From JAVVPO01 sp036655715 (lineage in GTDB: Bacteria > Bacillota > Clostridia > Lachnospirales > Cellulosilyticaceae): a stretch of DNA of 19,401 nt. The stretch spans positions 1 through 19,401 of the forward strand of contig JAVVPO010000048.1 of the NCBI GenBank assembly GCA_036655715.1. The letters run 5' to 3'. Positions 6,228 through 14,769 of the stretch are shown in pieces; position 1 is the stretch's first letter; the number at the start of each line of letters is the position of its first letter. The notes beneath the pieces are model-generated. The model saw only the letters and a program-made list of their open reading frames with translations. It ran no database searches and was not told the origin of the DNA. The position numbers and the translations under genes were made by a program.

Positions 6228-9200
6228 CTAGATTTTAAACTCAGCCCTACTTCCAGTATTGGTTGCAACGATTTCTAGCCTTGCTGGAATTTGTTCTTTA
6301 AGTTCTTTTACATGAGATATAATCCCTACAAGTCTTCCTGTATCTCCAAGGTTTAGTAAAGTTTTAATAGCTAAATCAAGAGCTTCTTCATCTAATGTGC
6401 CAAACCCTTCATCTATAAACATAGTATCTAAAGAAGTGGCCCCAGCAAGTCTTTCTATTACTTCTGATAAACCTAATGCCAAGGCTAAAGCAGCCATAAA
6501 GCTTTCGCCACCAGACAAAGTATTAACAGGTCTTGTCTGCCCTACATAATTATCTTTAACGGTAATATCTAGCCCTGCTTGTTTCCTTTTATCTTGTCTA
6601 TCTCCAGCCCTATAAAGTTCATACCTTGAACCAGTCATTGGTTTCAACTTATTATTAGCACTTTTTAAAACTTGCTCAAAAATACTACTTTGAATATATC
6701 TTTCAAAAGATAGCCCTTTTGAATTTTTACCTTTAGCAATGGTCGATACACTACCCAGTGTATGCTGCTTATGGATTATCTTCATACTCTTACTATAGAG
6801 TGTTTCCATCTGAGTACTTATCTTGGAGTGCACTGCTATATAATCTATTATCTTATTATAAGTAGCTTGCCCATTTTCTCTTTTACCCATCATTTCCTCA
6901 TAATTTAATTTGGTCTCTTCTAGGTGTTGGGTATTAAAATCTTTGGTTTTTTCTTCTAATTCTTTTACTTTATTTTCAAGAACTGCTTTACTCGTCTCAT
7001 AAACTTCTATAGCACTTCTCATGTTTTCTATCTGATTTAATATCTTTTTAACTGTATCATAAACTTCTTTACTTTCAAATCCGGCTTCCTCTAACTGTGT
7101 CTTAAAGTTATCTTCCTTATGAAGTTTTTGTTTTTCTAGTTGCTTATTTTCTGCTATTTTGCCTTCTAAACTCACTTCTAATCTTGTTTTATCTTCTTTT
7201 ACTTTCTCAAACTCTTTGTTTAACTGGCTATGCTTTTCTTCAATCAACATATACTCTGTACGTATAGCTTTGAGTTTGCCTTCTAGCGCCTCTTTGGAGT
7301 GTAAGTCTTCTGGTAATTGCTTTTGTACTTCTTCTATTTTTGTTGTTAATTGGCCTAAGCTAATTTGATTGCCTTTGATTTCTTGGCTTAGCTTCTCTTT
7401 GCTCTCTTCTAACTCACTTACATCGGTTTTATAAATCTGCATTTTCTTTTGATCTTTGCTTATTTGTTCTATTTGATTTTTTAACTCAGTCATTTTACTG
7501 GCTACTTCTAGCTGTACCACACTGTTAATGGCTTCATGATTTGCTAATACTTCAGTTGCTCTTTCCTTAATAGCATCTAGTTCTTCTTTTAAACGAACTC
7601 CTGCTTCTCGGATATTACTTTGCTCTTCTTGTTTTTGTCTGACTTCCCCAGTTACTTTTAGCTTATCAGCTTCCTTTTTCCTAATGTCACTTAGTTCTAT
7701 ATGCTCATGTGTAATCTTTGCCTTACTTGGATGGGATAATGAACCACACACAGGGCAAGGAGCTGACTCTTCTAGCGTCTTAGCAATCTCCCCTGCTTGA
7801 TTTTGTAACCAGCTACTAAATAAAATATCATACTCTGCTGTAATCTCAGTTTCTCTTTGTCTAAGGTCTGTAATCTCTTTACTAATACCTACGTATTTAT
7901 TTCTGGTATCCTTTAGCACCACTTCCTTAGCCGCCATATCTTCCTTTAAAAGAATAATCTGATCGATTTGCTGCTTATATAATTGCTGCTTGGTCAGGGT
8001 AGCATTTAAAACTTCTCGGTACTCTATCTGCTTTTGCGCAGTTTCAATATAGTCTTTACCACTCTGAATTTTCAGGACTTTTGCTTGTAGCCGTTCCTCT
8101 TGTCCTTTAATATCTAGTAGCAAGAGCTTTTGCACCTGTTTATCGTTAGATAATTCTTCTACTTTTGGCAGGTAAGTTTCCCATATACTATACTGCTTTT
8201 TTAATTCTTCTACATAAGGTAGTTTTCCTTTTGACGCTTCTCTTTGTACCTCTACACTTTCTAACTTCTCACCAACTGCTTTTACCTGTTGCTTCAAGCT
8301 TTCTATTAACTGATATATTTCTAAAATATGTGTTTGTACTTCTATAATACCTTCTTCTAATGGCATAAGCTTTTCTGCCTTTTGTCCCCACTCTACTTGC
8401 TTTCTAAGGTTTAAGTAGTGAGATGCTTTTTCGTGAAGTTCAGTCAGCTTTTCCTTTGCTTCTTGCTTTTCTATTAAAGCATTATACTTTTCATTTTGTA
8501 TAATAAGCTTTTTTTGTAAACTATCTAATTTATTTTTAAGCGCTACTAGCTCTTCCCCTAGATTTTCTTGTAACTGGGCCTTTGCTGTAGATTTCTCTTT
8601 TAAAATTTCCACCACTTGAGGCGCATTTTTCAAGACCTTTGTCTCTATATATTGGCCAAGAATCTCATCATCTTCACGGTCTATGTTACCCAGAAGATTG
8701 GTGTACGCCATTTCGTGTACCTTTAGTTCTTCAGCTAGCTTACTATTCATCTGATCTAGCTGTTGTTCAATCTTCTCATACATACCTGTTTCAAAAATAT
8801 CTTGAAGAATCTTTTGTCTTTCCTTACTATCTACTGTTAGAAGCTCCCTGAATTTATTTTGAGCAATCATAATGACTTGTCTAAACTGTTCGATATTAAA
8901 TTTCAATAACTCATTGATTTTTCTATCTACATCCATCTGCTTCTCACTAAGGGTTATGAACTTTTCCCCATCCCACTGAGAGAGATTAACTTTAGGAAGC
9001 TGCTCTGTTGTTCCTGTCCCTTTTAACTTAGGTCTTTCAAATCTTGGAGAGCGAAAAATCTTGTACTCTTCACCTAATACTGTAAATATAAGCTCTACTT
9101 CAGCACCTTGCTCAGGCTTTGCAAATTTACTGCGCATATTTTCCGCACTACGCTCTCCGCCATTGGTATATCCATATAAGGCATAGCACATAGCATCTAA

Positions 9201-9332
9201 TATGGTGGTCTTTCCGGCCCCCGTTGGTCCATGGATTAAAAAGATATTTGCCTCTGTTAACTTCGTAAAATCAATAATTTGCTCCTCCCCATAAGGACCA
9301 AAAGCTATCATGGTTAATTGTTTAGGTCTCAC
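6228..9332 (-). CDS. sbcC: Exonuclease SbcC, SMC-like ATPase subunit
   Basis: This 1034-residue protein is full length. It carries Walker A GPTGAGKT at 35-42, then a first long coiled coil. A zinc hook, CPVCGS, sits near residue 523. A second coiled coil follows, then the ABC signature LSGGES near 939 and Walker B MFIDEGFGTLDEE near 971-983. With SbcD it forms the Mre11-Rad50-type nuclease complex, which opens DNA hairpins and processes blocked double-strand ends in the nucleoid. Translation starts at GTG, whose GTGA overlaps the sbcD stop by four bases; GGAGGG lies six bases upstream. No truncation or missing motif is seen. Confidence 0.96.
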   Translation of the reverse strand: MRPKQLTMIAFGPYGEEQIIDFTKLTEANIFLIHGPTGAGKTTILDAMCYALYGYTNGGERSAENMRSKFAKPEQGAEVELIFTVLGEEYKIFRSPRFERPKLKGTGTTEQLPKVNLSQWDGEKFITLSEKQMDVDRKINELLKFNIEQFRQVIMIAQNKFRELLTVDSKERQKILQDIFETGMYEKIEQQLDQMNSKLAEELKVHEMAYTNLLGNIDREDDEILGQYIETKVLKNAPQVVEILKEKSTAKAQLQENLGEELVALKNKLDSLQKKLIIQNEKYNALIEKQEAKEKLTELHEKASHYLNLRKQVEWGQKAEKLMPLEEGIIEVQTHILEIYQLIESLKQQVKAVGEKLESVEVQREASKGKLPYVEELKKQYSIWETYLPKVEELSNDKQVQKLLLLDIKGQEERLQAKVLKIQSGKDYIETAQKQIEYREVLNATLTKQQLYKQQIDQIILLKEDMAAKEVVLKDTRNKYVGISKEITDLRQRETEITAEYDILFSSWLQNQAGEIAKTLEESAPCPVCGSLSHPSKAKITHEHIELSDIRKKEADKLKVTGEVRQKQEEQSNIREAGVRLKEELDAIKERATEVLANHEAINSVVQLEVASKMTELKNQIEQISKDQKKMQIYKTDVSELEESKEKLSQEIKGNQISLGQLTTKIEEVQKQLPEDLHSKEALEGKLKAIRTEYMLIEEKHSQLNKEFEKVKEDKTRLEVSLEGKIAENKQLEKQKLHKEDNFKTQLEEAGFESKEVYDTVKKILNQIENMRSAIEVYETSKAVLENKVKELEEKTKDFNTQHLEETKLNYEEMMGKRENGQATYNKIIDYIAVHSKISTQMETLYSKSMKIIHKQHTLGSVSTIAKGKNSKGLSFERYIQSSIFEQVLKSANNKLKPMTGSRYELYRAGDRQDKRKQAGLDITVKDNYVGQTRPVNTLSGGESFMAALALALGLSEVIERLAGATSLDTMFIDEGFGTLDEEALDLAIKTLLNLGDTGRLVGIISHVKELKEQIPARLEIVATNTGSRAEFKI

Positions 9333-10486
9333 AATTCTCCCTCCTCCAATGCTCTAATGACTTCTTCTATATAATGTTTTTCAGCTTCTTCAAACTCAAC
9401 ATCCCCTACATAATCAAGAAATTCCATAAATAGCTCTGTCGCACTCTTACTTCTTTGGTAGGCTAGCTCTTCCATTTCTTGCTCTATACTCTTCTTAGCT
9501 TCTCGTTCACTAATGAATTCTACACCTAATGTTCTTGGGTAGATTTTCTTAAGTATACTCATAATATCGGGTATAGGTTGTCCAATAATCTTAGCAAAGA
9601 TATAGTCATCCTTTTCAGATTCCGTCTCTACTGTTGCTTTAACTATTATATCTTCTAAACTCCCTGTTAAAATACGTAAATCTCTTTTTGTTTGCAATGC
9701 TATATTTTGAATCTTTACCAGTTCATTTCCCTTAATCTCTAAAAGGGTTACTCCCTTTTGATGCCCTGCTTCTGATGTGGAGTACTTAAGAAGTGAACCA
9801 CTGTACCTAATGTATTCTTCACTTATTTTCTGTGGCTTGTGCAAATGCCCAAGTGCCGTATAGGTAAAGTCTTTAAAATGATAAGCTCCAACTAGTTCAG
9901 CTGTTCCTACTGCGCACAAATTCTTCTCAGAATCTGAAGGATCTCCTCCAGCTACAAATGCATGAGCCACTGCGATACTTGCACCACTTCTTTTTTCTTT
10001 TTTTATTTCTTCTACCAGATAAGCCATGCTTTCTTCATGTGACTTAATCGTCTCATCTTGTGCAATATCTCTTACGATGCCTGGTGTCATATAAGGTATC
10101 ATATAAATATCTATACTTTCTTCCTCTTTATCTATGGTTATACGCTTGTATCCTGTATCACACTGCCCTACAATGTGTAAATCTTGTCCCTCAAATAAGC
10201 TACTTCCAAAATGAATCTTCGTCCCACTATCATGATTTCCTGCTATAACCACTGTTGGTATCTGCTGCTTCATAATCATTTCATTCAGAAAATAATTAAA
10301 TAACCTTATAGCTTCATCTGATGGCTGTGATTTATCGTAGACATCCCCTGCTATAATAAGTAAATCAATCTCTTCTTCCTTTGTATAGGCTAATAACTTA
10401 TCTAAAATATACTTTTGATCTTCTATCAAACTATATCCATGCAAGGATCTACCTAAGTGCCAATCCGATGTATGTATTACTTTCAT
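9329..10486 (-). CDS. sbcD: Exonuclease SbcD, Mre11-like nuclease subunit
   Basis: This is a 385-residue calcineurin-like phosphoesterase. All metal-binding motifs are present: Asp8 and His10 in SDWHLG, Asp48 in GDVYD, GNHDS at 83-87, a His in VAHAF, and GHLHKP near 212-217. It is the manganese-dependent nuclease partner of the SbcC ATPase. The C-terminal part matches the SbcD capping domain and the SbcC-binding helices. GAGGTGAG lies just upstream of the ATG. It is the first gene of the sbcDC pair, and its stop overlaps the sbcC GTG. I did not find a convincing -35/-10 pair directly upstream, although AT-rich TATAAT-like and TATACT-like boxes occur there. Confidence 0.95.
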   Translation of the reverse strand: MKVIHTSDWHLGRSLHGYSLIEDQKYILDKLLAYTKEEEIDLLIIAGDVYDKSQPSDEAIRLFNYFLNEMIMKQQIPTVVIAGNHDSGTKIHFGSSLFEGQDLHIVGQCDTGYKRITIDKEEESIDIYMIPYMTPGIVRDIAQDETIKSHEESMAYLVEEIKKEKRSGASIAVAHAFVAGGDPSDSEKNLCAVGTAELVGAYHFKDFTYTALGHLHKPQKISEEYIRYSGSLLKYSTSEAGHQKGVTLLEIKGNELVKIQNIALQTKRDLRILTGSLEDIIVKATVETESEKDDYIFAKIIGQPIPDIMSILKKIYPRTLGVEFISEREAKKSIEQEMEELAYQRSKSATELFMEFLDYVGDVEFEEAEKHYIEEVIRALEEGEL

Positions 10487-10652
10487 ATGCTCACCTCATT
10501 TGTCTATATTTACCTTTTATCTATAGTATACTCTTTTTTTTGACATTATACCCACCTATTCAAACATATAATATCAGTTCCCTCCGGCAGTGAGAAAAAC
10601 GATTTCTCTATGCACCTATGTCATTTAAAAATAGAACTGTCCTATTACATAT

Positions 10653-10682
10653 AAAAAAAGGGACATCTCAAATGGTTGTCCC
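10653..10682 (-). terminator. Terminator after the DUF3006 gene
   Basis: On the minus strand GGGACA and TGTCCC form a 6-bp stem with an 11-base loop, followed by TTTTTTTA. It lies 38 bases past the stop of the DUF3006 gene and upstream of sbcD, separating the two transcription units. Confidence 0.75.
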
Positions 10683-10720
10683 CCAAAGGCTTAGGCTATC
10701 TCTAAAAAGCTATCTATCTT

Positions 10721-10945
10721 CTAGTCTTCCCATAATTCATCCATATATTTTTTTATAAGCTTTGCTCTGCCTGCTGTTGCACGCTCATCTACTGTGATAG
10801 TTAGTGCCTCATCCTCAGTGACTAAGAGCACATCACCTTCTTTAATAATCTTAGGCAAAAATTTGCAACTTACCTCCACAAAACTTTTGTCCTCTGCCTC
10901 TAACCTAGCTACTCCATTCGTAATCTTATCTACTATAAATTTCAT
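10721..10945 (-). CDS. DUF3006 domain protein
   Basis: This 74-residue acidic protein has the small beta-rich pattern of DUF3006 (MKFIVDKITNGVARLEAED, then a turn and a hydrophobic strand VLLVTEDEA), ending in a charged helix. Its function is unknown. GGGGAG stands before the ATG. It begins 14 bases after the ComEC-like lipoprotein gene and is followed by a terminator, so the two form a small operon. DUF3006 genes are often found next to such metallo-beta-lactamase genes, which suggests a shared process, but this is association only. No signal peptide or membrane segment is seen. Confidence 0.8.
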   Translation of the reverse strand: MKFIVDKITNGVARLEAEDKSFVEVSCKFLPKIIKEGDVLLVTEDEALTITVDERATAGRAKLIKKYMDELWED

Positions 10946-10959
10946 AAAATTTCTCCCCT

Positions 10960-11880
10960 TTATTTTTCTGTTTGTACCTTGATGCCATCTCCACTACTTA
11001 TCATGGTGATATCACCACTTGTTTGAGAATCATAGTATGTAATCCCTTTAGTATTTAAAGTATCTAGTGTTTCTTTATGTGGATGTCCATATTTATTATC
11101 CACTCCTGAAAGGATAATAGCATATTCAGGATTTACAGCTTCTACAAATTCTAGTGAACTAGATGTACTACTTCCATGATGCCCAAGCTTTAATACATCT
11201 GCTTGTAAGTCTACCCCTGCAGCTACTAATTCATGTTCTATTTCCTTTTCTGCATCCCCAGTAAAGATAAAACTATCTTCACCATTCGTTACTTTCATTA
11301 CGATACTATAATCATTTAAATCTTGATACTCTTCTTTTATAGGGGATAACATTTCTACTTTTATATTCTCTCCAAAAGTAAATGTCACACCAGCCTTGCC
11401 TGTTGTTATTTTATACCCTTTGTTTTTAATAGATGTTAATACACTCTCATAAGTCTTTGTTGTATGTGCTTTCTTCGGCATATAAATTTTACCTATTTCA
11501 AACTGATCAATGATTTTATCCAGTCCACCTATGTGATCAGCATGTGGATGTGTCCCAACTAAGTAATCTATTTTACTTATGCCTCTATCTTTAAGTTGCT
11601 GTACTAAATCTTTCTCTGTAGCATTATCTCCCGCATCAATTATCATTACCTCATTACTAGCCTGAAGTAAGATAGCATCACCTTGTCCGATATCTATAAA
11701 TTCTACTCTTAATTCTTCACTTGTCGTCTCTATGTTTTCTTGCATCTGTCCTTGTGTACTATCTTGCTTCTCTTCTATAACAGGCTTATTTTGTATGTCA
11801 CTTTGAGCTGGTGTACATCCAGTAAGTACAAATATTAATGCCATTATAATCACTGATAATTGTTTAAAGTATTTTTTCAT
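10960..11880 (-). CDS. ComEC-like metallo-beta-lactamase-fold lipoprotein
   Basis: This 306-residue protein has a lipoprotein signal peptide (hydrophobic residues 8-20, lipobox LTGC with Cys22) and a low-complexity polar linker to about residue 56. A metallo-beta-lactamase domain of the type found at the C-terminus of ComEC/Rec2 follows. Metal ligands are visible: HPHADH at 111-116, Asp209 in FTGDAE, and the GHHGSS segment at 233-238, plus a late GHPH. It lacks the ComEC membrane channel, so it is not a DNA-uptake channel itself. A surface-anchored phosphodiesterase or nuclease is plausible. GGGAG lies upstream of the ATG. It is first in a two-gene operon with DUF3006. Confidence 0.87.
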   Translation of the reverse strand: MKKYFKQLSVIIMALIFVLTGCTPAQSDIQNKPVIEEKQDSTQGQMQENIETTSEELRVEFIDIGQGDAILLQASNEVMIIDAGDNATEKDLVQQLKDRGISKIDYLVGTHPHADHIGGLDKIIDQFEIGKIYMPKKAHTTKTYESVLTSIKNKGYKITTGKAGVTFTFGENIKVEMLSPIKEEYQDLNDYSIVMKVTNGEDSFIFTGDAEKEIEHELVAAGVDLQADVLKLGHHGSSTSSSLEFVEAVNPEYAIILSGVDNKYGHPHKETLDTLNTKGITYYDSQTSGDITMISSGDGIKVQTEK

Positions 11881-11931
11881 AGTTGTCTCCCTAAATGGTG
11901 TCTGATTTTTATGTACTTATTTATTCCTTCA

Positions 11932-11968
11932 TAAAAAATACGTCTATCTTCTTTTAGATAAACGCATT
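11932..11968 (-). terminator. Terminator after the DsrE-domain gene
   Basis: On the minus strand ATGCGTTTATCT pairs with AGATAGACGTAT over 12 positions (two G-U pairs) around a six-base loop, followed by TTTTTTAT. It begins 14 bases past the stop codon of the DsrE-domain gene. Confidence 0.8.
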
Positions 11969-11981
11969 CTTTAGATAGCTG

Positions 11982-12320
11982 CTATAGAGTAATAACAGAA
12001 TTAGCATTTAACAAAATATCTGTTATTTCATCCATGTGAGTAATTCTTCCTGTTAATAAGGAATTCTGTCCACAAACCTTATAGACACACGTACCACAAG
12101 CTAGAAGTTCTACACCTGATTCCTCTAGTGCTTGCAATATATCTATATAGGAAGATCCATGGGTTAATAGTTTTACAGCTGAGTTATAGAATATAATTGC
12201 ATCTGGCTTTGTTATACTTGCTAGAGTCTTCCTTAGAAATACCCCTAGTAACGTACGCCCTACGCTTCCATCACCTTGACCTAATATCTCGCTATTGATA
12301 ATAACTATCTTATTATACAC
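11982..12320 (-). CDS. Stand-alone DsrE/YedF-like protein
   Basis: This 112-residue protein matches the C-terminal DsrE-like domain of YedF, a sulfurtransferase-like protein linked to selenium metabolism. The recognisable parts are the opening IINSEILGQGD, the strand IIFYNSAVKLLTHGS, LEESGVELLACGTC (Cys75 and Cys78, with Cys83 nearby) and the ending ANSVITL. The N-terminal TusA-like domain of full-length YedF is missing: only GTG and a GGAGGAG ribosome binding site stand before it, so this is a short version rather than a visible truncation. No selD or selA is nearby. A role in sulfur or selenium transfer is inference. It is monocistronic. Confidence 0.8.
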   Translation of the reverse strand: MYNKIVIINSEILGQGDGSVGRTLLGVFLRKTLASITKPDAIIFYNSAVKLLTHGSSYIDILQALEESGVELLACGTCVYKVCGQNSLLTGRITHMDEITDILLNANSVITL

Positions 12321-12394
12321 TATTCTCCTCCCCTTCTATTTCTATTTCTATCTATAAATATAGTATGCATAGTGAATAGATGGGGTGAATGATG

Positions 12395-12760
12395 CTATAT
12401 TTCTTTTCTCTTGCAGTATAGTACGATATCTACTATTCCCTTTGCTATAGTGCATACTAAAAAGACTAAGTTAATAATAAATCCCGCTATCGCAATACCT
12501 TTATTTCTCTTATTCTTCATGCCTACAGCCCCTAATACTGTTCCTACAATAGTAATAGGTAATCCTATAATAGGTACTATCCAACCTAATGAACTAATAA
12601 TACCTAGTATAAAAGATGTCCATGCATTTGTATTGGGTCTTGCAACAGGTACTATTTGTGGCGTCATATCGATACTATCATTTGTATCATCTTGATCTAC
12701 AAGATATTCTTTAGTATAAAACTCTATTTCTTCTTCATTACAGCTCTTTTTCTTTATCAT
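12395..12760 (-). CDS. DUF4190-type small membrane protein
   Basis: This 121-residue protein has a polar, acidic N-terminal tail (about 1-45) and two hydrophobic hairpins rich in glycine (about 48-78 and 88-112). They are separated by MKNKRNKGIAIAG, the pattern of DUF4190 membrane proteins. Its function is unknown; the tail is probably cytoplasmic. The ATG has GGAGG six bases upstream and a good promoter 38-66 bases before it, so it is likely transcribed on its own. It may continue into the DsrE-domain gene, because no clear terminator lies in the 74 bases between them. Confidence 0.75.
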   Translation of the reverse strand: MIKKKSCNEEEIEFYTKEYLVDQDDTNDSIDMTPQIVPVARPNTNAWTSFILGIISSLGWIVPIIGLPITIVGTVLGAVGMKNKRNKGIAIAGFIINLVFLVCTIAKGIVDIVLYCKRKEI

Positions 12761-12797
12761 TTTAATCCTCCATCAATTATTTTTTATTATTATTTCT

Positions 12798-12826
12798 ATT
12801 ATATATAATTTAAATCTTTTTGGAAA
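12798..12826 (-). promoter_or_regulatory. Promoter of the DUF4190 gene
   Basis: On the minus strand TTTCCA (12821-12826) and a perfect TATAAT (12798-12803) are separated by 17 bases. The predicted start is about 30 bases upstream of the ATG at 12760. The promoter lies just after the pot operon terminator. Confidence 0.5.
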
Positions 12827-12832
12827 GCCTAA

Positions 12833-12888
12833 CCTAAGAAAAATAAGCTATAGTGTAGAATCTTATCGATTCTTTCACTATAGCTTAT
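12833..12888 (-). terminator. Terminator of the pot operon
   Basis: A perfect 13-bp inverted repeat, ATAAGCTATAGTG / CACTATAGCTTAT, encloses an inner stem AGAATC/GATTCT. On the minus strand it is followed by TTTTCTT. It lies eight bases after the potD stop, at the end of the five-gene transport operon. Confidence 0.85.
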
Positions 12889-12895
12889 CTTTGTA

Positions 12896-13942
12896 CTAGT
12901 TTGCTGCCTTTACTTCTGTCCAAATACGAGAATAAGTTTGAAGCATTTCAGATGGATCATTGAACATCTCTGCATCTTTTGTTAATGCTTCATCTGGATA
13001 AGCCACTTCACTATTTTTTATCTCTTCTGGAAGTAATTCACGCGCCTCACTAATTGGTGTTGAATAACCAATATACTCAGCATTTAATGCTGCTATCTCT
13101 GGGCGACACAAGAAATCAATATACTTATGTGCATTCTCATAGTTTTCAGCACCTTTTGGCACGGCAACACCATCTACGAACAGGTTTGTTCCTTCTTTTG
13201 GTAAGACATATTTAAGATCTGGGTTTTCCGCAATCATTACTTGTGCATCACCAGCCCATGCAAGCATCATAGCTGCTTCACCATTTTGCATCTTGCCTTT
13301 ACCTTCATCCCCAACATAAGCAAGTACTAATGATTTTTGCTTAATTAACTCTTCTTTTGCAGCTTCTAATTCTGCTGAATCTTTTGTATTCATAGAATAC
13401 CCTAATTTTTTAAGTGCTACCATGATAGAGTCACGCTCACTATCATACATAAAAATTTGTTTTTCATAGGTTGGATCCCACATATCCGCCCATTCATCTA
13501 TCTCAGTACTTACTAATGTCTGATTATATACAATTCCCATTGTTCCCCACATATAAGGTATTGAATATTCTTCATTTGCATCATGAGATAAACCTTTAAA
13601 TCTATCATCTATTTTTTCATAATTAGTCAATAAACTCTTATCTAATGGCTCAAGTCTACCTTCTTTTGCCATCTTCTCAATCATATAGTCCGAAGGTACA
13701 ACTACGTCATATTGTGCGCCGCCAGATACAACTCTTGCATACATATCTTCATTTGTTGGATACACATCATAAATAACTTTAATCCCAGTTTCCTCTTCAA
13801 ACATACGATTAACTTCTTCATCAATATAATCGCCCCAGTTGTATACTTTAACAACTTCCTTTGTTCCACTAGAACATCCTGTCAAACTTGCTAATGCTGC
13901 CCCAACCAATGATATCGCTACTAATGATTTGATCTTTTTCAT
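12896..13942 (-). CDS. potD: Spermidine/putrescine-binding lipoprotein PotD
   Basis: This is a 348-residue extracellular solute-binding protein. A lipoprotein signal ends in LTGC (Cys23). The mature part starts with VKVYNWGDYIDEEV, the polyamine-binding family opening, and contains VVPSDYMI, LAWAGDA and the D-G-V-A-V-P segment that line the ligand pocket in PotD and PotF. The position usually Trp in the W-x-D pocket motif of E. coli PotD appears here as Phe in LFVDG, so ligand preference may differ. An upstream in-frame ATG at 13966 has no ribosome binding site; the ATG at 13942 has GGGTGG ten bases upstream and gives a standard signal peptide. It is last in the operon, before a strong terminator. 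Confidence 0.93.
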   Translation of the reverse strand: MKKIKSLVAISLVGAALASLTGCSSGTKEVVKVYNWGDYIDEEVNRMFEEETGIKVIYDVYPTNEDMYARVVSGGAQYDVVVPSDYMIEKMAKEGRLEPLDKSLLTNYEKIDDRFKGLSHDANEEYSIPYMWGTMGIVYNQTLVSTEIDEWADMWDPTYEKQIFMYDSERDSIMVALKKLGYSMNTKDSAELEAAKEELIKQKSLVLAYVGDEGKGKMQNGEAAMMLAWAGDAQVMIAENPDLKYVLPKEGTNLFVDGVAVPKGAENYENAHKYIDFLCRPEIAALNAEYIGYSTPISEARELLPEEIKNSEVAYPDEALTKDAEMFNDPSEMLQTYSRIWTEVKAAN

Positions 13943-13980
13943 CTCTAATAATCCACCCTTCTTCATTGACTTTATATTTT

Positions 13981-14769
13981 TTAGTATTCTTGTTTACTTA
14001 ATTTCTTTGCTTGTTTATTTGCTCTTACATTAACAACTACTAATATAATCATAATAACACTAAACATAATAGTAGATATAGCATTAATCTTAGGACTCAC
14101 ACCACGTCTTGCCATTGAGTAAATTTGTATAGATAATGTATTTACACCTGATCCTGTATTAAAGAAACTTACTACGAAATCATCTATAGATAAAGTAAAA
14201 GCTATAAAAGCCCCTGATATAATTCCAGGTAATATCTCTGGAAGAATAACTCTCTTAAATGCATACATCGGTGTTGCTCCTAAATCTAATGCCGCTTCAT
14301 AAACATTTTGGTTCATTGTCTTAAGTCTTGGCATAACAGAAAGTATGACATAAGGTATACAAAATGTTACATGAGATAAAACCAACGTAATAATACCAAA
14401 TGGTATGTTGATAGCTTTAAATAATAACATTAAAGAAATACCAATAACGATATCTGGACTAAGTAATGGAATGTATGTGATATTCATAATGATATTACGT
14501 TTCCAATCAGTCAGTTTATCAATTCCAAGCGCTGCTAAAGTACCTATAATTGTTGCAATAATAGCTGATAAAGTCGCTACTAAAATAGTATAATAGAAGG
14601 CTCTTTGAATACTTGGATCATTAAATAGTTCAATATACCACTTAATAGAAAATCCCTGCCAAGAAGTTGTTTTAGATTCATTAAATGAATACACCATGAG
14701 TAGTGCAATTGGTGCATAGAGTACTAATAAAATAATGCCTAGGTAAGCTCGCTTCAAGAATCTTATCAT
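13981..14769 (-). CDS. potC: Spermidine/putrescine ABC permease PotC
   Basis: This 262-residue inner-membrane permease has about six hydrophobic segments. The cytoplasmic EAA loop, which contacts the ATPase, is visible as YEAALDLGATPMYAFKRVIL followed by PEILPGIISG. The last segment is hydrophobic and ends in a basic tail. GGAGG lies six bases before the ATG. The gene overlaps the end of potB by four bases, indicating translational coupling and equal production of the two permease subunits. Confidence 0.94.
   Translation of the reverse strand: MIRFLKRAYLGIILLVLYAPIALLMVYSFNESKTTSWQGFSIKWYIELFNDPSIQRAFYYTILVATLSAIIATIIGTLAALGIDKLTDWKRNIIMNITYIPLLSPDIVIGISLMLLFKAINIPFGIITLVLSHVTFCIPYVILSVMPRLKTMNQNVYEAALDLGATPMYAFKRVILPEILPGIISGAFIAFTLSIDDFVVSFFNTGSGVNTLSIQIYSMARRGVSPKINAISTIMFSVIMIILVVVNVRANKQAKKLSKQEY

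Noticed and set aside
6228..9332. Several plus-strand frames of 60-70 codons opposite sbcC, some hydrophobic.
   Set aside because: They are antisense to the SbcC coiled-coil codons, and their composition follows from that. No start signals were seen.
10540..10572. A perfect TTGACA and a TATAAT on the plus strand upstream of sbcD, suggesting a plus-strand transcript.
   Set aside because: The spacer is 21 bases, too long for a normal promoter, and no plus-strand gene or RNA follows.
13712..14033. Plus-strand hydrophobic frames opposite potD and potC as possible small membrane proteins.
   Set aside because: Hydrophobicity is produced by the complementary strand of AT-rich coding sequence. No ribosome binding site or independent promoter was seen.
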